Positions 34,413-43,328 of a DNA stretch of 64,000 nucleotides are shown here, one piece after another (the stretch's first letter is position 1; each line of letters starts with the position of its first letter). A model generated the notes under the pieces. That model made no database searches. It had not been told where the DNA came from and worked only from the letters and a program-made list of their open reading frames with translations. Origin of the DNA: G965250275 sp965250275 (GTDB lineage: Bacteria; Pseudomonadota; Alphaproteobacteria; Rhodobacterales; Rhodobacteraceae); the NCBI GenBank assembly GCA_965250275.1, contig OZ252297.1, forward strand, positions 2,728,001 through 2,792,000. Direction: 5' to 3'. Made by a program: the position numbers and the translations under genes.

Positions 34413-35777
34413 TCAACGATATTGATCCGACCGTTCCTCGACCTGAAGCCAGATGCCATCTTTTGCCCGCACGGTCAGGTGTGCGACCGGCACGGGATCC
34501 CGACCGGCAATGCGCATAAAGCGAAAGCGGCGCAGAAACAGGGACAGCAGAAGCGGCCCTTCCACCATGGCAAAGCCCGCGCCCGTACACACCCGCGCGC
34601 CGGCAGAGAACGGAATATACGCGTCGCGTGCACAGCGCTGACCGTTTTCGGTGGCCCATCTTGATGGATCGAACCCGTCCGGATTGTCCCAGAGCCGGGT
34701 ATGGCGGTGCAGATGCCATGGGCTCAACACCAACTGCGCGCCTTTTGCCACGTCCCTGTCCCGAAACCGTTCGGGGCAAGTGTTCTCCCGCACCATCATC
34801 GGCACCGGGGGGTAGAGGCGCAGGGCCTCTCTAAACACATCTCGGCTCAGTTTGAGTTTCGAGACTGCGGCAAAACCGTCAGCTTCCAAAGCCACCGCTT
34901 CGCGTGACACTTTCTCTTGCCAGTCGGGGTAGAGCGCCAGCAAATAGAGCGTCCAAGCGAGGGCGGAGGCGCTGGTTTCGTGCCCGGCCAGAAAGAAGAT
35001 GGCGACCTGGTCCACCATCTCTTCCGTCGTGAAGCGCTGGCCCGTGACCGGGTCGGTCTGGGTCATGATTTTGGTGGCAAGATCGTCGGGCGCCGTGCCG
35101 GCTTCGATCTCGGCCATGCGATCCGCAGTCAGGCGGCTGATCAGCTCACGAATGGCGCGCGCGGTATGTCGGGTACGTCGCCGAAAGAACCGTGGCGCCC
35201 AGCGGGGCCATGGCAAAAAGGCCGCGACATTCAGAATGGGCTGCGAGCGCTGGTAATCCTTGAAAAGCGTGAAAACCTCGGACGCGACCTCGTGCTCGAT
35301 CGGAATCGAGAACAGGGTTCGAAAGATCACGTCCGCGGCGGCATGGCTGGTCACCTCTTCGATTTCCACCATTTGCCCGGAGTGCTCAGACAGGCGCGCG
35401 ACCGCGGCCTCACCGGCCGCCCGCATGGCCGGATACGTGTCGCGCAACCGTCCACCTTCGAATGCGGGGTCGATGATCCGCCTTTGCCGCTGCCACGTCT
35501 CCCCGTTGGTCACAAACACCGAGTTTCCCAGCAAGGGACGCAGCCCTTCGCTGACCCGGGATGACTTGGGAAAATCCTCGGGTCGCTCTTTCAGCACGGT
35601 CTGCACCAGATTGGGCTGGTTCATTAGATAGGATCGGAAGAACGGCGTTCGGAATTCGGCCATCCAGGCCCGGTACAGGCGCGCCGGCTGCGCAGACAGG
35701 ATGTCCCGGCGAAAAAGGCGCGCATATCTCCAGAGCGAGACATCATCAGGCCGGGGTTCGGGCTTCGGCGGGATCAC
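34413..35777 (-). CDS. Cytochrome P450 (second)
   Basis: A 454-aa P450 of the longer, fatty-acid/alkane-hydroxylase-like type. I-helix AGHETSA (264-270), ExxR in EALR (317-320), and heme loop PFSAGARVCTG with Cys397. The FFLAGHETSASALAW and LSPWHLHRHTRLWDNPDGFDPSRW segments resemble CYP4/CYP102-like and bacterial CYP1xx enzymes. Start ATG at 35777 overlaps the stop of the upstream alpha/beta-hydrolase gene by four bases, suggesting the two act together, perhaps on a lipid. Electron-transfer partners are not nearby. Confidence 0.92.
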   Translation of the reverse strand: MIPPKPEPRPDDVSLWRYARLFRRDILSAQPARLYRAWMAEFRTPFFRSYLMNQPNLVQTVLKERPEDFPKSSRVSEGLRPLLGNSVFVTNGETWQRQRRIIDPAFEGGRLRDTYPAMRAAGEAAVARLSEHSGQMVEIEEVTSHAAADVIFRTLFSIPIEHEVASEVFTLFKDYQRSQPILNVAAFLPWPRWAPRFFRRRTRHTARAIRELISRLTADRMAEIEAGTAPDDLATKIMTQTDPVTGQRFTTEEMVDQVAIFFLAGHETSASALAWTLYLLALYPDWQEKVSREAVALEADGFAAVSKLKLSRDVFREALRLYPPVPMMVRENTCPERFRDRDVAKGAQLVLSPWHLHRHTRLWDNPDGFDPSRWATENGQRCARDAYIPFSAGARVCTGAGFAMVEGPLLLSLFLRRFRFMRIAGRDPVPVAHLTVRAKDGIWLQVEERSDQYR

Positions 35778-37030
35778 GCGGCAACCGAGGTGTACTTGGA
35801 CACCGGGACATCTATGCGCGACTTTGAGGGCGCGCGTCCCTCAAACCGTTCAGAGAGCGTCTTGGGGCCCGCCGTGATCCGGAAATAGTCGTAATCTCCG
35901 GGTGCATCGAAGGCGCAAAGATACTGAAAATGCAGCCGAAAGAACCGCCAGCGCAATGCCCTCCAGCGTGCGGGTGTCAGCGTCTGGCTGAATGCGGCGG
36001 ATAACACCAGTGGCCAGCGTTTTGCCTCGGTGGCAACACCGCTCACCGTGACCGGATCGCACAGCGCAAAGGCGCACCCGTCCCCCGGCGCGGTGACATC
36101 AACCCAGGTCAGGGTCTCTTGCTCTGAAAGAAACTGCAGATCCCCGCGCAACCGGTGCGCTTCGGGCAGGAACGACACCATCGGCATCACCTCACCCAGC
36201 GACAGGAACGATAATGTCGGCGCCGTCTCGGGCAACCGTCCATCCCGGATCAGATCAGCCAACACCGAAACCGCCAGATGCGCCCCCGAGGAATGGCCCA
36301 CCACCAGGATCTCATCGACATCGTCACGCGATGCCTCGGCAATGCGGTCCGTAAACGCCGCAATGCGAGTTTCCAGCTGCGGCGGGTTCTCGCCTTTCAA
36401 GCTGGCGGAGAAGGCGTAGTTGTGCAGCAGGTAGTATGTATAGAACCGCCCGTCCATCGCGCGGAACCAGCGCAGCACCATCACGGCCAGAGCAAAGCCC
36501 GCGCAAATCCCGGCCAATGTACCAAGAGTTGTCAGAACCGCGCTGTTCCATGGCAACCAGCCCACGCCCGCCTGCACCAATCGGGCCAAGAGCCACCCCA
36601 TTCCCACCGCGACCAGCAGGTAGAAGATCAAGGCCGCCACAGGATAGAGGGCCGCAATCACCGGACCTTTGCGCAAGCGCATCAGGCGGCGCAATGTGCC
36701 CGTCGAGATGTAGGTCCATGCCATGCGCACCGTATGAAGATATGTCGCGGGGATGCTTGGCGACATCACATCGCGCACGATGTCCGACCAGACCAGCACT
36801 TCGACATCCGCGGTAACCGTCTGTCCTTCAATGTCAGCATTGACATGCCAACCATAGGGACCCTTGCCCTCCTTCGGGCGAAGATCGAGGGCGTAACCCG
36901 ATATCTCGGACTGGGCAGCCCCTTCTTTGCGATAGAGCTCGCGATACCGGCGCGGATGAATCGGATCGAAACCGGGGATGTAGAAAACCCGCCGGCGCCG
37001 CACCGTTTTCTTTGCGTTCCGTGGCCGCAT
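35774..37030 (-). CDS. Membrane-anchored alpha/beta hydrolase-like protein
   Basis: A 418-aa protein. The N-terminal part begins RRRRVFYIPGFDPIHPRRYRELY, followed by two hydrophobic segments near 122-145 and 155-185 that should anchor it in the membrane. The C-terminal hydrolase region has the nucleophile elbow GHSSGAH (Ser near residue 247). It resembles no named enzyme I can identify; lipase or esterase activity on a membrane lipid is plausible. It overlaps the P450 gene by four bases. A palindrome lies just upstream of its start. Confidence 0.75.
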   Translation of the reverse strand: MRPRNAKKTVRRRRVFYIPGFDPIHPRRYRELYRKEGAAQSEISGYALDLRPKEGKGPYGWHVNADIEGQTVTADVEVLVWSDIVRDVMSPSIPATYLHTVRMAWTYISTGTLRRLMRLRKGPVIAALYPVAALIFYLLVAVGMGWLLARLVQAGVGWLPWNSAVLTTLGTLAGICAGFALAVMVLRWFRAMDGRFYTYYLLHNYAFSASLKGENPPQLETRIAAFTDRIAEASRDDVDEILVVGHSSGAHLAVSVLADLIRDGRLPETAPTLSFLSLGEVMPMVSFLPEAHRLRGDLQFLSEQETLTWVDVTAPGDGCAFALCDPVTVSGVATEAKRWPLVLSAAFSQTLTPARWRALRWRFFRLHFQYLCAFDAPGDYDYFRITAGPKTLSERFEGRAPSKSRIDVPVSKYTSVAA

Positions 37031-37039
37031 GTCTGCCCT

Positions 37040-37055
37040 CTTGCCTTAAGGCAAG
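37040..37055. promoter_or_regulatory. 16-base perfect palindrome
   Basis: CTTGCCTTAAGGCAAG lies between the ccdA stop and the hydrolase start, ten bases upstream of that start codon. It could be an operator or a hairpin over the ribosome site of the hydrolase-P450 pair; nothing else supports a choice. Confidence 0.35.
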
Positions 37056-37086
37056 CTTACCAAGGCTTTCGGGCGAGAGTAAGGCA

Positions 37087-37851
37087 TCAGCCCAGAAGGG
37101 CCAGTCCGGGGAAGGTCTCAAGCAGCCACCAGGAGAAATTCGTAAACGCGCCAGTGATCAGGGCAATGCCCACCAGCACCAGCAGCCCCCCCATGACCCG
37201 TTCGATGGTCTTCATGTGCCGCTTCAGACGGTTCATCACCTTCATGGAGCGCGTCAGGAACATCGCGGCCAGCAGGAAGGGAATGCCCAGACCCGCCGCG
37301 TAGATGCCCAGCAGCACGGTTCCACGCGTGACCGACGACTCTGAGGCGGCCATTGAAAGAATGGCGCCCAGCTGTGGTCCGATGCAAGGTGTCCAGCCGA
37401 ACGCAAAGGCCAGTCCCAGCACGTAAGCCCCAAAGGATGACCCATCTGCTTCGCCCGCATCCATCCGGGCCTCTCTGTCCAACAGAGGGATCCGAAACAC
37501 ACCCAGGAAATGCAGGCCAAAGGCAACCACAACAATACCTGAGATTTGGGCAAAAAGCTCCTGATTCTTAAGGAAAAACGCGCCAAATGCTGACGCCGTG
37601 AACCCGAGAAACAAAAAGACCGTGCTGAGCCCCATCACAAAGAACAGCGCAGAAACGGTCGCCTTGCGCCGAGCAGCACCGTCATCTTCGATCTCACCCA
37701 GCGAGACACCGCTCATATAGGCCAGATAGGGTGGGACAATAGGCAACACGCAGGGCGACAGAAAACTGATCACACCCGCGCTCAACGCGATGATCATCGC
37801 CGGCAGCAGTGCCGCATCTATGATATCAAAACCAAACACTTGATCCGACAT
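37087..37851 (-). CDS. ccdA: Cytochrome c biogenesis protein CcdA
   Basis: A 254-aa membrane protein of the CcdA/DsbD family, moving electrons from cytoplasmic thioredoxin to periplasmic apocytochrome or other thiols. The two redox cysteines are in FLSPCVLPIVPPYLAYMSG and GWTPCIGPQLGAIL, each in a membrane helix. The start at 37851 (MSDQVFGFD) is chosen over the longer frame to 38004, which overlaps the divergent TusA-like gene's promoter. It faces the TusA-like gene 82 bases away, a possible sulfur/redox pairing. Confidence 0.93.
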   Translation of the reverse strand: MSDQVFGFDIIDAALLPAMIIALSAGVISFLSPCVLPIVPPYLAYMSGVSLGEIEDDGAARRKATVSALFFVMGLSTVFLFLGFTASAFGAFFLKNQELFAQISGIVVVAFGLHFLGVFRIPLLDREARMDAGEADGSSFGAYVLGLAFAFGWTPCIGPQLGAILSMAASESSVTRGTVLLGIYAAGLGIPFLLAAMFLTRSMKVMNRLKRHMKTIERVMGGLLVLVGIALITGAFTNFSWWLLETFPGLALLG

Positions 37852-37933
37852 AGGCCATCCTGCAACCAGCGTCACGCGTCGGATGGTCACAACCCTGTGG
37901 ACAGGGTGAAACATCCCAACTATCTGAACGGGA

Positions 37934-38167
37934 ATGACCGAACCGGATGACACGCTCGACGCGCTGGGGCTTTTGTGCCCGCTGCCTGTCCTGAAGGCCC
38001 GCAAACGGCTGAAATCGCTGCCCAGCGGTGCGATTCTGGAGATTCTGGCCGACGATCCGGCCGCAATTGTTGATGTTCCGCATTTCTGTTCGGAGGCAGG
38101 CCATACGCTGGTGTCTCAATCCGAAGCGACGGACCACCAAGTCTACCTGATCCGCAAGGGCAGCTGA
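37934..38167 (+). CDS. TusA-like sulfurtransferase
   Basis: A 77-aa TusA/SirA-fold protein. The sulfur-carrying Cys is in GLLCPLPVLKARKRL (the CPxP motif), and the second half ILEILADDPAAIVDVPHFCSEAGH is standard. These proteins relay persulfide sulfur to tRNA thiolation, molybdenum cofactor synthesis or sulfur oxidation. A second Cys (HFC) is present, as in many TusA homologues. It is divergent from ccdA and convergent with the TetR gene. Confidence 0.9.
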   Translation: MTEPDDTLDALGLLCPLPVLKARKRLKSLPSGAILEILADDPAAIVDVPHFCSEAGHTLVSQSEATDHQVYLIRKGS

Positions 38168-38192
38168 CATCACTTGCGGGCAAATCCGCACG

Positions 38193-38774
38193 TTAGCGCG
38201 GCACTTGTTCCAACAACAAACGCGCCGCCCGATGCTGCGTAGCAAGCCAGTTCGAAGCCGGTTTGAGAGGCGCCACCGCAGCAGTGTTGAAATAGATTGC
38301 GGCTATTCCAGCGGCGATGACATCGCAAATCGCGTCGCTCGCCCCCGCCCGTTCTCTGCGAATCTCCCGAGCAACACGCGTTTCGAAATCGGTCACGAAA
38401 CTTAAGAGCGGCTTCCTCAGGACCGGATGCCGCTCTGACGCGGCCACCAGTGCCTGAAACACTGCGGCATTCTCCGGCGCGTGATCGCGATCAACAAAGA
38501 GTTTCTCCAAAAGCGCATCCATGCGCCCTGATTGTGGCAGTGCGTCAAAGAGTTCCGCGCTCAACCTCTCGAACCGCTCGATCACATGGGCAAGCAATGC
38601 CGAAACCATGTGATCCCGGTTGCCTAGGTAATGACGCAGCAACGGTCGCCCCACGCCAGCCTCGTCAGCGATCCGTTCAGTCGTCGACCCATCCAGACCG
38701 TATCGCGCAACACACCGCATGAAGGCATCCAGGATTTCTTCGCTGCGGACTTCTTTCAAACTGGGTCGGGGCAT
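38193..38774 (-). CDS. TetR-family transcriptional regulator
   Basis: A 193-aa regulator. The N-terminal helix-turn-helix is ILDAFMRCVARYGLDGSTTERIADEAGVGRPLLRHYLGNRDHMV; the rest is a helical ligand domain. The AGVGRPLLRHYLGN recognition region is BetI-like. It lies 36 bases after the small membrane-protein gene on the same strand. The AT-rich operator at 39170-39191 between that gene and the Rieske oxygenase is its most likely target, so it probably controls the divergent oxygenase and itself. Confidence 0.9.
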   Translation of the reverse strand: MPRPSLKEVRSEEILDAFMRCVARYGLDGSTTERIADEAGVGRPLLRHYLGNRDHMVSALLAHVIERFERLSAELFDALPQSGRMDALLEKLFVDRDHAPENAAVFQALVAASERHPVLRKPLLSFVTDFETRVAREIRRERAGASDAICDVIAAGIAAIYFNTAAVAPLKPASNWLATQHRAARLLLEQVPR

Positions 38775-38810
38775 GAACCGAGATCGTCCTTTCTAGAGAA
38801 GATGGAATGG

Positions 38811-39119
38811 TCAGTAGGCCGCCGCAGATGGGAAGAGATCAACCAGAACGTACAGAACACCAAACCCGATCCACATGGCTGAAATGGCCCAGAAGAGAAC
38901 CGGAGTCTCCTGCCTGTCAATCGGTTCCACCAAGTAGACCTGACCCGATCGCGTGGACGTCACGCCCCAAAAAACAAAGAGTGCACCCCATGCGGCGTAG
39001 TACCCGAAATACGCGGTGACCAGCAGAACCGGCAATGCGATGAGCGTCGGCCATTTTCGGGGGATCAAGATGGACTTTGACCCGCTTTGGCTCGATTTGA
39101 AACGTGCTGGTGTCGCCAT
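38811..39119 (-). CDS. Small membrane protein
   Basis: A 102-aa protein from the ATG at 39119 (MATPARFKSS) with GGGGGAT upstream; the frame extends to 39158 without a better signal. Two membrane helices are visible (ALPVLLVTAYFGYYAAWGALFVFWG and FWAISAMWIGFGVLYVLVDLFP). It lies immediately upstream of the TetR gene and divergent from the Rieske oxygenase. No family recognised; it might move or sense the oxygenase substrate, but that is speculation. Confidence 0.65.
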   Translation of the reverse strand: MATPARFKSSQSGSKSILIPRKWPTLIALPVLLVTAYFGYYAAWGALFVFWGVTSTRSGQVYLVEPIDRQETPVLFWAISAMWIGFGVLYVLVDLFPSAAAY

Positions 39120-39169
39120 GGCATCCCCCGGATCCGCTTCAATCGAGACTAGACACATTTCTGTTTATG

Positions 39170-39191
39170 ATCAATATTGATTATTAATCAA
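39170..39191. promoter_or_regulatory. Overlapping palindromes, candidate TetR operator
   Basis: ATCAATATTGAT (39170-39181) and TTGATTA-T-TAATCAA (39177-39191) overlap and share the half-site TTGAT. They lie 18 bases upstream of the Rieske oxygenase ATG and about 50 bases from the small membrane-protein start. Spacing and AT content resemble operators of BetI-like TetR proteins. Confidence 0.6.
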
Positions 39192-39209
39192 TTATGACAA
39201 CCAATGTAG

Positions 39210-40427
39210 ATGCACATGCCCGCCCCCAGATCACTCCCTGCAGACCCAAAACAACACCTCCCCCGCGAGGCCTACACAAGCGCCGAGTGGTTCGAGAACG
39301 AAAAGGCATTGCTATTCAGCAAATCATGGACCTTTGCTGGCGTGCTGATGGATTTCAACGACCCCGGCGACTACCGAACCGTGCAAGCGGGATTGCACTC
39401 GCTCATCGTTCTGCGAGACGGGGACGGAACCCTGCGCGGCTTTCACAACATCTGCCGTCACCGCGGCACGGAACTGCTGGAGGGATGCGGGAACGCGGGC
39501 AAAACCATCATGTGCCCCTATCACAACTGGGTCTACAATCTGGATGGTCGACTGCGCGGCGTGCCTGCGCAAAAGGCTTGTTTTCCAGAGCTGGACAAGC
39601 AGCAGACCACGCTTTTTGAAGCCTCAGTCGGGGTGTTTCACAACCTGGTCTTTGTACATCCGGACGGCTCTCCCGAAGAACCGTTCGAAACGTGGCTGGA
39701 TGACTTAGCCAGCGTGCCCTGGCCGCACGACATTGCGGCACCCGATCTGCAGGAAAACCCGGACGACATTGTCTATGAGATGAACTGCAACTGGAAGGTG
39801 TTCAGCGAAAACGCCTTGGACGGGTATCATCTGGCCTACCTGCACAAGGAAACGCTGGGCGGGCCGCTACATGACAAGAACATCTGGGAAGCGTTTGGGC
39901 GCCATATGGTCTGGTGGTCGACCGAGCGCGAGGGTGTGCGCCACAGGATCCCTCAGTTCGTGGAAAACGCAGCAAAAGGCTCCGGCCTCAAAACAGTCAA
40001 GGGGGCAACCGAACCAGGGTACGGCGGTGTCTACATGCTGTTTCCGACAACGATCGTTACACCGAATCCATGGGGGTTTTCTATCTCAACCATGGAGCCG
40101 ATTGACCCGCACACAACTCTTCTGCGCGTGCGCAACTGGGCGCCTAAAGGCTGGCTCAGCTACACCTACCGCGCCAAGGACATCCCTGGATTTGACGCCC
40201 AAAGCGGGCGCATCAAGTCATCGCATTGGACCAAGCATCCACTGGACACGGGCGACTTCCAGACCGAGGACATCTGGGTGTGCGAAAAAATGCAGCGGGC
40301 ACTGAAATCGCCCATGCATCGTGTTGGGCCTCTGGCCCTCGGCGCGGGTGGAGAGGCCGCACTGGATTTCTTCCAATCCACCGTGCTGGAGTATCTGAGC
40401 CCGCCAGAGCGGGCTCAGACGTCGTGA
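39210..40427 (+). CDS. Rieske non-heme iron oxygenase, alpha subunit
   Basis: A 405-aa oxygenase. The Rieske cluster ligands are CRHRG and CPYHNW (C-x-H...C-x2-H). The mononuclear iron site is in NCNWKVFSENALDGYHLAYLH (D/H/H triad). It resembles glycine-betaine/choline-type or other aromatic ring-hydroxylating oxygenases; the betaine-type reading is favoured slightly by the BetI-like regulator nearby, and substrate is unproven. Starts are possible at 39210 and 39216, both with weak ribosome sites, so a short or absent leader is likely. No reductase gene is adjacent. Confidence 0.88.
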   Translation: MHMPAPRSLPADPKQHLPREAYTSAEWFENEKALLFSKSWTFAGVLMDFNDPGDYRTVQAGLHSLIVLRDGDGTLRGFHNICRHRGTELLEGCGNAGKTIMCPYHNWVYNLDGRLRGVPAQKACFPELDKQQTTLFEASVGVFHNLVFVHPDGSPEEPFETWLDDLASVPWPHDIAAPDLQENPDDIVYEMNCNWKVFSENALDGYHLAYLHKETLGGPLHDKNIWEAFGRHMVWWSTEREGVRHRIPQFVENAAKGSGLKTVKGATEPGYGGVYMLFPTTIVTPNPWGFSISTMEPIDPHTTLLRVRNWAPKGWLSYTYRAKDIPGFDAQSGRIKSSHWTKHPLDTGDFQTEDIWVCEKMQRALKSPMHRVGPLALGAGGEAALDFFQSTVLEYLSPPERAQTS

Positions 40428-40460
40428 TAGGCTTCTGAGAGCCAGACTACGGGTTTGCTC

Positions 40461-43328
40461 TTACTTCGATCCGATAGACCACCAACCGCGTTTTTTCGGC
40501 TTGGCCGGCGCGTCGGGCTCTGGCGCGGATGCCGCAGAAACGGGCTCAGGCATCCGCTCGGGCGCAGACACTTCCTCCGTGCTTGTCGCAGCAGGGGGAG
40601 CCTCGGGCTCGGTTTCGACAACGGGGGCCGGATCGGCTGGTTCTGGCTCAGGCGCAACCGCGTCGGCCTCCGCAGCGACCGTGGGCTCCTCGATCGCGGG
40701 CTCCACAACCGGCGCTTCAGCGGGTTCTGACGCCGTATCAACAGCTTCTGTCACCGCAGTTGCTTCGTCCGCATCGGCCTCCTCAGCTTTTTTCCGTGGC
40801 TTGCGTTTGCGGGTCCGCTTGGGCTTGGCCTCTTTCTCCCCGTCTTCCGTCGACGTGGTCGCTGGTTCGGCTGCTGCCTCAGGCGCATCCGGGGATGCAG
40901 CCTCGGCGTCACCTGCTTCGCCCGGTGCATCCGCTTCGTCGCTCGGGCCGCCCTCTGCAACCGACTCTTCCGATTGTGCCTCGGCGTCTGCCGCGTTGCC
41001 GCCTGACTTCTTGCGACGGCGGCGACGGCGGCGGCGCTTGGGTTTGGATTCGCCCGTTTCACCGTTGTCGTCGCCGGGGGCTGCCGGAGCTTCTTCCTCG
41101 ACCACTTCGGCTTCGTCCGCATCCACCTGATCCATCAGAGAGGTGTCGACCGATACAACCGGTGCCAGGGCCGCGGGGACCGCACGGGTCGCCGTCTTGA
41201 ACTTCTCAAGCGAGAAGTCCGGGCTGACCAGCATCGGGTCTCCTTCGATCCGCACACTCAAGCCATAGCGACCTTCGATCTGAGCGATGTGCTCGCGTTT
41301 TGCGTTCATCAGGAAGTTGGCGATATCAACCGGGCAGCGGACCAGAACCTCCTTGGACCGCCGGCGGGTGCCCTCTTCTTCAATCTGACGCAGAATCGAC
41401 AGGGCCATGCTGTCATCCGACCGGATCAGACCGGTCCCATGACAGGCCGGGCACGGCTGCGTTGTGGCTTCGATCATGCCGGGACGCAAGCGCTGGCGGC
41501 TCATCTCCATCAGGCCAAAGCCGGAAATCCGACCGACCTGGATGCGAGCCCGGTCGGTCTTCAGGCGCTCCTTCATGCGCTTTTCGACCGCAGCGTTGTT
41601 CTTGCGCTCGTCCATATCGATGAAATCGATCACGATCAGACCCGCGAGGTCCCGCAGCCGCAACTGACGTGCCACCTCGTCGGCCGCTTCCAGATTGGTC
41701 TTGGTCGCGGTTTCCTCGATCGAGCCTTCCTTGGTGGCCCGACCAGAGTTCACGTCGATGGCCACCAATGCCTCGGTGACACCAATCACGATGTACCCGC
41801 CGGATTTGAGCTGCACCGTCGGATTGAACATGCCCGCCAAATAGCTTTCAACCTGGTAGCGCGCAAAAAGCGGCATGCCTTCGGTGTATTGCTTCACGTT
41901 CTTGGCGTGGGACGGCATGATCATCTTCATGAAGTCCTTGGCGATCCGGTATCCGCGTTCGCCTTCGACAAACACTTCGTCGATCTCGCGATTGTAGAGA
42001 TCGCGGATCGAGCGTTTGATCAGGTCGCCCTCTTCATAGATCTTCGCCGGCGCGATGGATTTCAGCGTCAGTTCGCGGATCTGCTCCCAGAGCCGCTGCA
42101 GGTACTCATAGTCGCGCTTGATCTCGGCCTTGGTGCGCTTGGCCCCTGCCGTGCGCACGATCAGGCCGGCCCCCTGGGGTACGTCGATCTCTCCGGCGAT
42201 CTCTTTCAGTTTCTTTCGGTCCGCCGCGTTCGTAATCTTGCGGCTGATGCCGCCGCCGCGCGCCGTATTCGGCATCAGGACACAGTAGCGTCCGGCCAGC
42301 GACAGATAGGTTGTGAGTGCGGCACCCTTGTTGCCGCGCTCTTCCTTGACCACCTGCACCAGCAGGATCTGGCGGACCTTGATCACTTCCTGGATTTTAT
42401 AGCGACGCTGCCGCGGTTTGCGGGCCGGACGGATGTCTTCGCTGTCATCCTCATCAGCGACAGACTCGATCTCGTCATCCCGATCCGCGGCCGATCTCTT
42501 GTTTTCCTGCGCGTCGTCTTCCTGATCCTCGTCCTCAGCTTTGGCGGTTTCGCCTTCATCCGATTCATTGTCGGACGCGGTTGCTTCAGCAGCGGCGTCC
42601 GACTCTTCTTCAACGGGTTCGGAGGCTTCCGCCGTCTCCGCAACCGCCTCTGACTCTTCAGCCGCGCTGGCATCGGTCTCGTCTGTTTCACTTTCCGCAA
42701 CGACCGGATCTGCCGTATCGGCAACAGGCTCGACGCTGTCGGACGGATCTTTTGCTTCATCCACCGGATCCGCCGAAGAAACCTCTTCGAGAGGCTCTTC
42801 AACAGGCGTTGCGGGCACCGTCTCCATCGGCGAGCTGCCCTCGGGCACTTCAAGCGTGTCCGAGCTGTCCTCGTCAGACAGATCGATGGTCTCCATCCCG
42901 CTGATTTCGGTATCGACCTCTTTGGTCTCCACCGCGTCTTTGGTCTTGATCCCTTCGGCCTTGGACTTGCCCCGGCCACGCGATGACCGGCGCCGCTTGG
43001 GCTTTTCATCCTCTTCGTCGCGCGCCTTGAGCTCTTCGGCATAGGCCCGCTCCTCCTCCATCAGCGCCTCGCGGTCCGCCACGGGTATCTGATAGTAGTC
43101 GGGATGGATCTCTGAGAACGCCAGAAAGCCGTGGCGATTGCCACCGTAGTCCACAAAGGCAGCCTGCAACGAGGGTTCGACCCGCGTGACTTTGGCTAGA
43201 TAGATATTTCCTGCAAGCTGGCGCTTGTTTTCGGATTCAAAGTCAAACTCCTCGACCTTGTTTCCGTCGACCACCACGACGCGGGTCTCTTCCGCGTGGG
43301 TGGCATCGATAAGCATTTTCTTTGGCAT
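40461..43328 (-). CDS. rne: Ribonuclease E
   Basis: A 955-aa RNase E/G endonuclease, core of the RNA degradosome. Start MPKKMLIDATHAEETRVVV at 43328. The S1 domain begins near residue 38 and is split by an acidic, low-complexity insertion (about 100-308) before resuming at RRYKIQEVIKVRQILLVQVVKEERGNKGAALT. The DNase I-like catalytic part has AIDVNSGRATKEGSIEETATKTN and IDFIDMDERKNN with the metal-binding Asp residues, then CPACHGTG, the Zn-link. The C-terminal region is disordered with alternating charge and ends KKRGWWSIGSK, a GWW motif known in Caulobacter to bind PNPase. Confidence 0.95.
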   Translation of the reverse strand: MPKKMLIDATHAEETRVVVVDGNKVEEFDFESENKRQLAGNIYLAKVTRVEPSLQAAFVDYGGNRHGFLAFSEIHPDYYQIPVADREALMEEERAYAEELKARDEEDEKPKRRRSSRGRGKSKAEGIKTKDAVETKEVDTEISGMETIDLSDEDSSDTLEVPEGSSPMETVPATPVEEPLEEVSSADPVDEAKDPSDSVEPVADTADPVVAESETDETDASAAEESEAVAETAEASEPVEEESDAAAEATASDNESDEGETAKAEDEDQEDDAQENKRSAADRDDEIESVADEDDSEDIRPARKPRQRRYKIQEVIKVRQILLVQVVKEERGNKGAALTTYLSLAGRYCVLMPNTARGGGISRKITNAADRKKLKEIAGEIDVPQGAGLIVRTAGAKRTKAEIKRDYEYLQRLWEQIRELTLKSIAPAKIYEEGDLIKRSIRDLYNREIDEVFVEGERGYRIAKDFMKMIMPSHAKNVKQYTEGMPLFARYQVESYLAGMFNPTVQLKSGGYIVIGVTEALVAIDVNSGRATKEGSIEETATKTNLEAADEVARQLRLRDLAGLIVIDFIDMDERKNNAAVEKRMKERLKTDRARIQVGRISGFGLMEMSRQRLRPGMIEATTQPCPACHGTGLIRSDDSMALSILRQIEEEGTRRRSKEVLVRCPVDIANFLMNAKREHIAQIEGRYGLSVRIEGDPMLVSPDFSLEKFKTATRAVPAALAPVVSVDTSLMDQVDADEAEVVEEEAPAAPGDDNGETGESKPKRRRRRRRRKKSGGNAADAEAQSEESVAEGGPSDEADAPGEAGDAEAASPDAPEAAAEPATTSTEDGEKEAKPKRTRKRKPRKKAEEADADEATAVTEAVDTASEPAEAPVVEPAIEEPTVAAEADAVAPEPEPADPAPVVETEPEAPPAATSTEEVSAPERMPEPVSAASAPEPDAPAKPKKRGWWSIGSK

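Noticed and set aside
40501..41130. Long plus-strand ORFs opposite the rne 3' region (for example a 209-aa Ser/Ala/Gly-rich frame)
   Set aside because: They mirror the low-complexity charged C-terminal region of RNase E and have no domain or start signal.
42541..43044. Plus-strand 167-aa serine-rich ORF opposite rne
   Set aside because: It is the complement of the repetitive acidic insertion in RNase E; composition, not coding, keeps it open.
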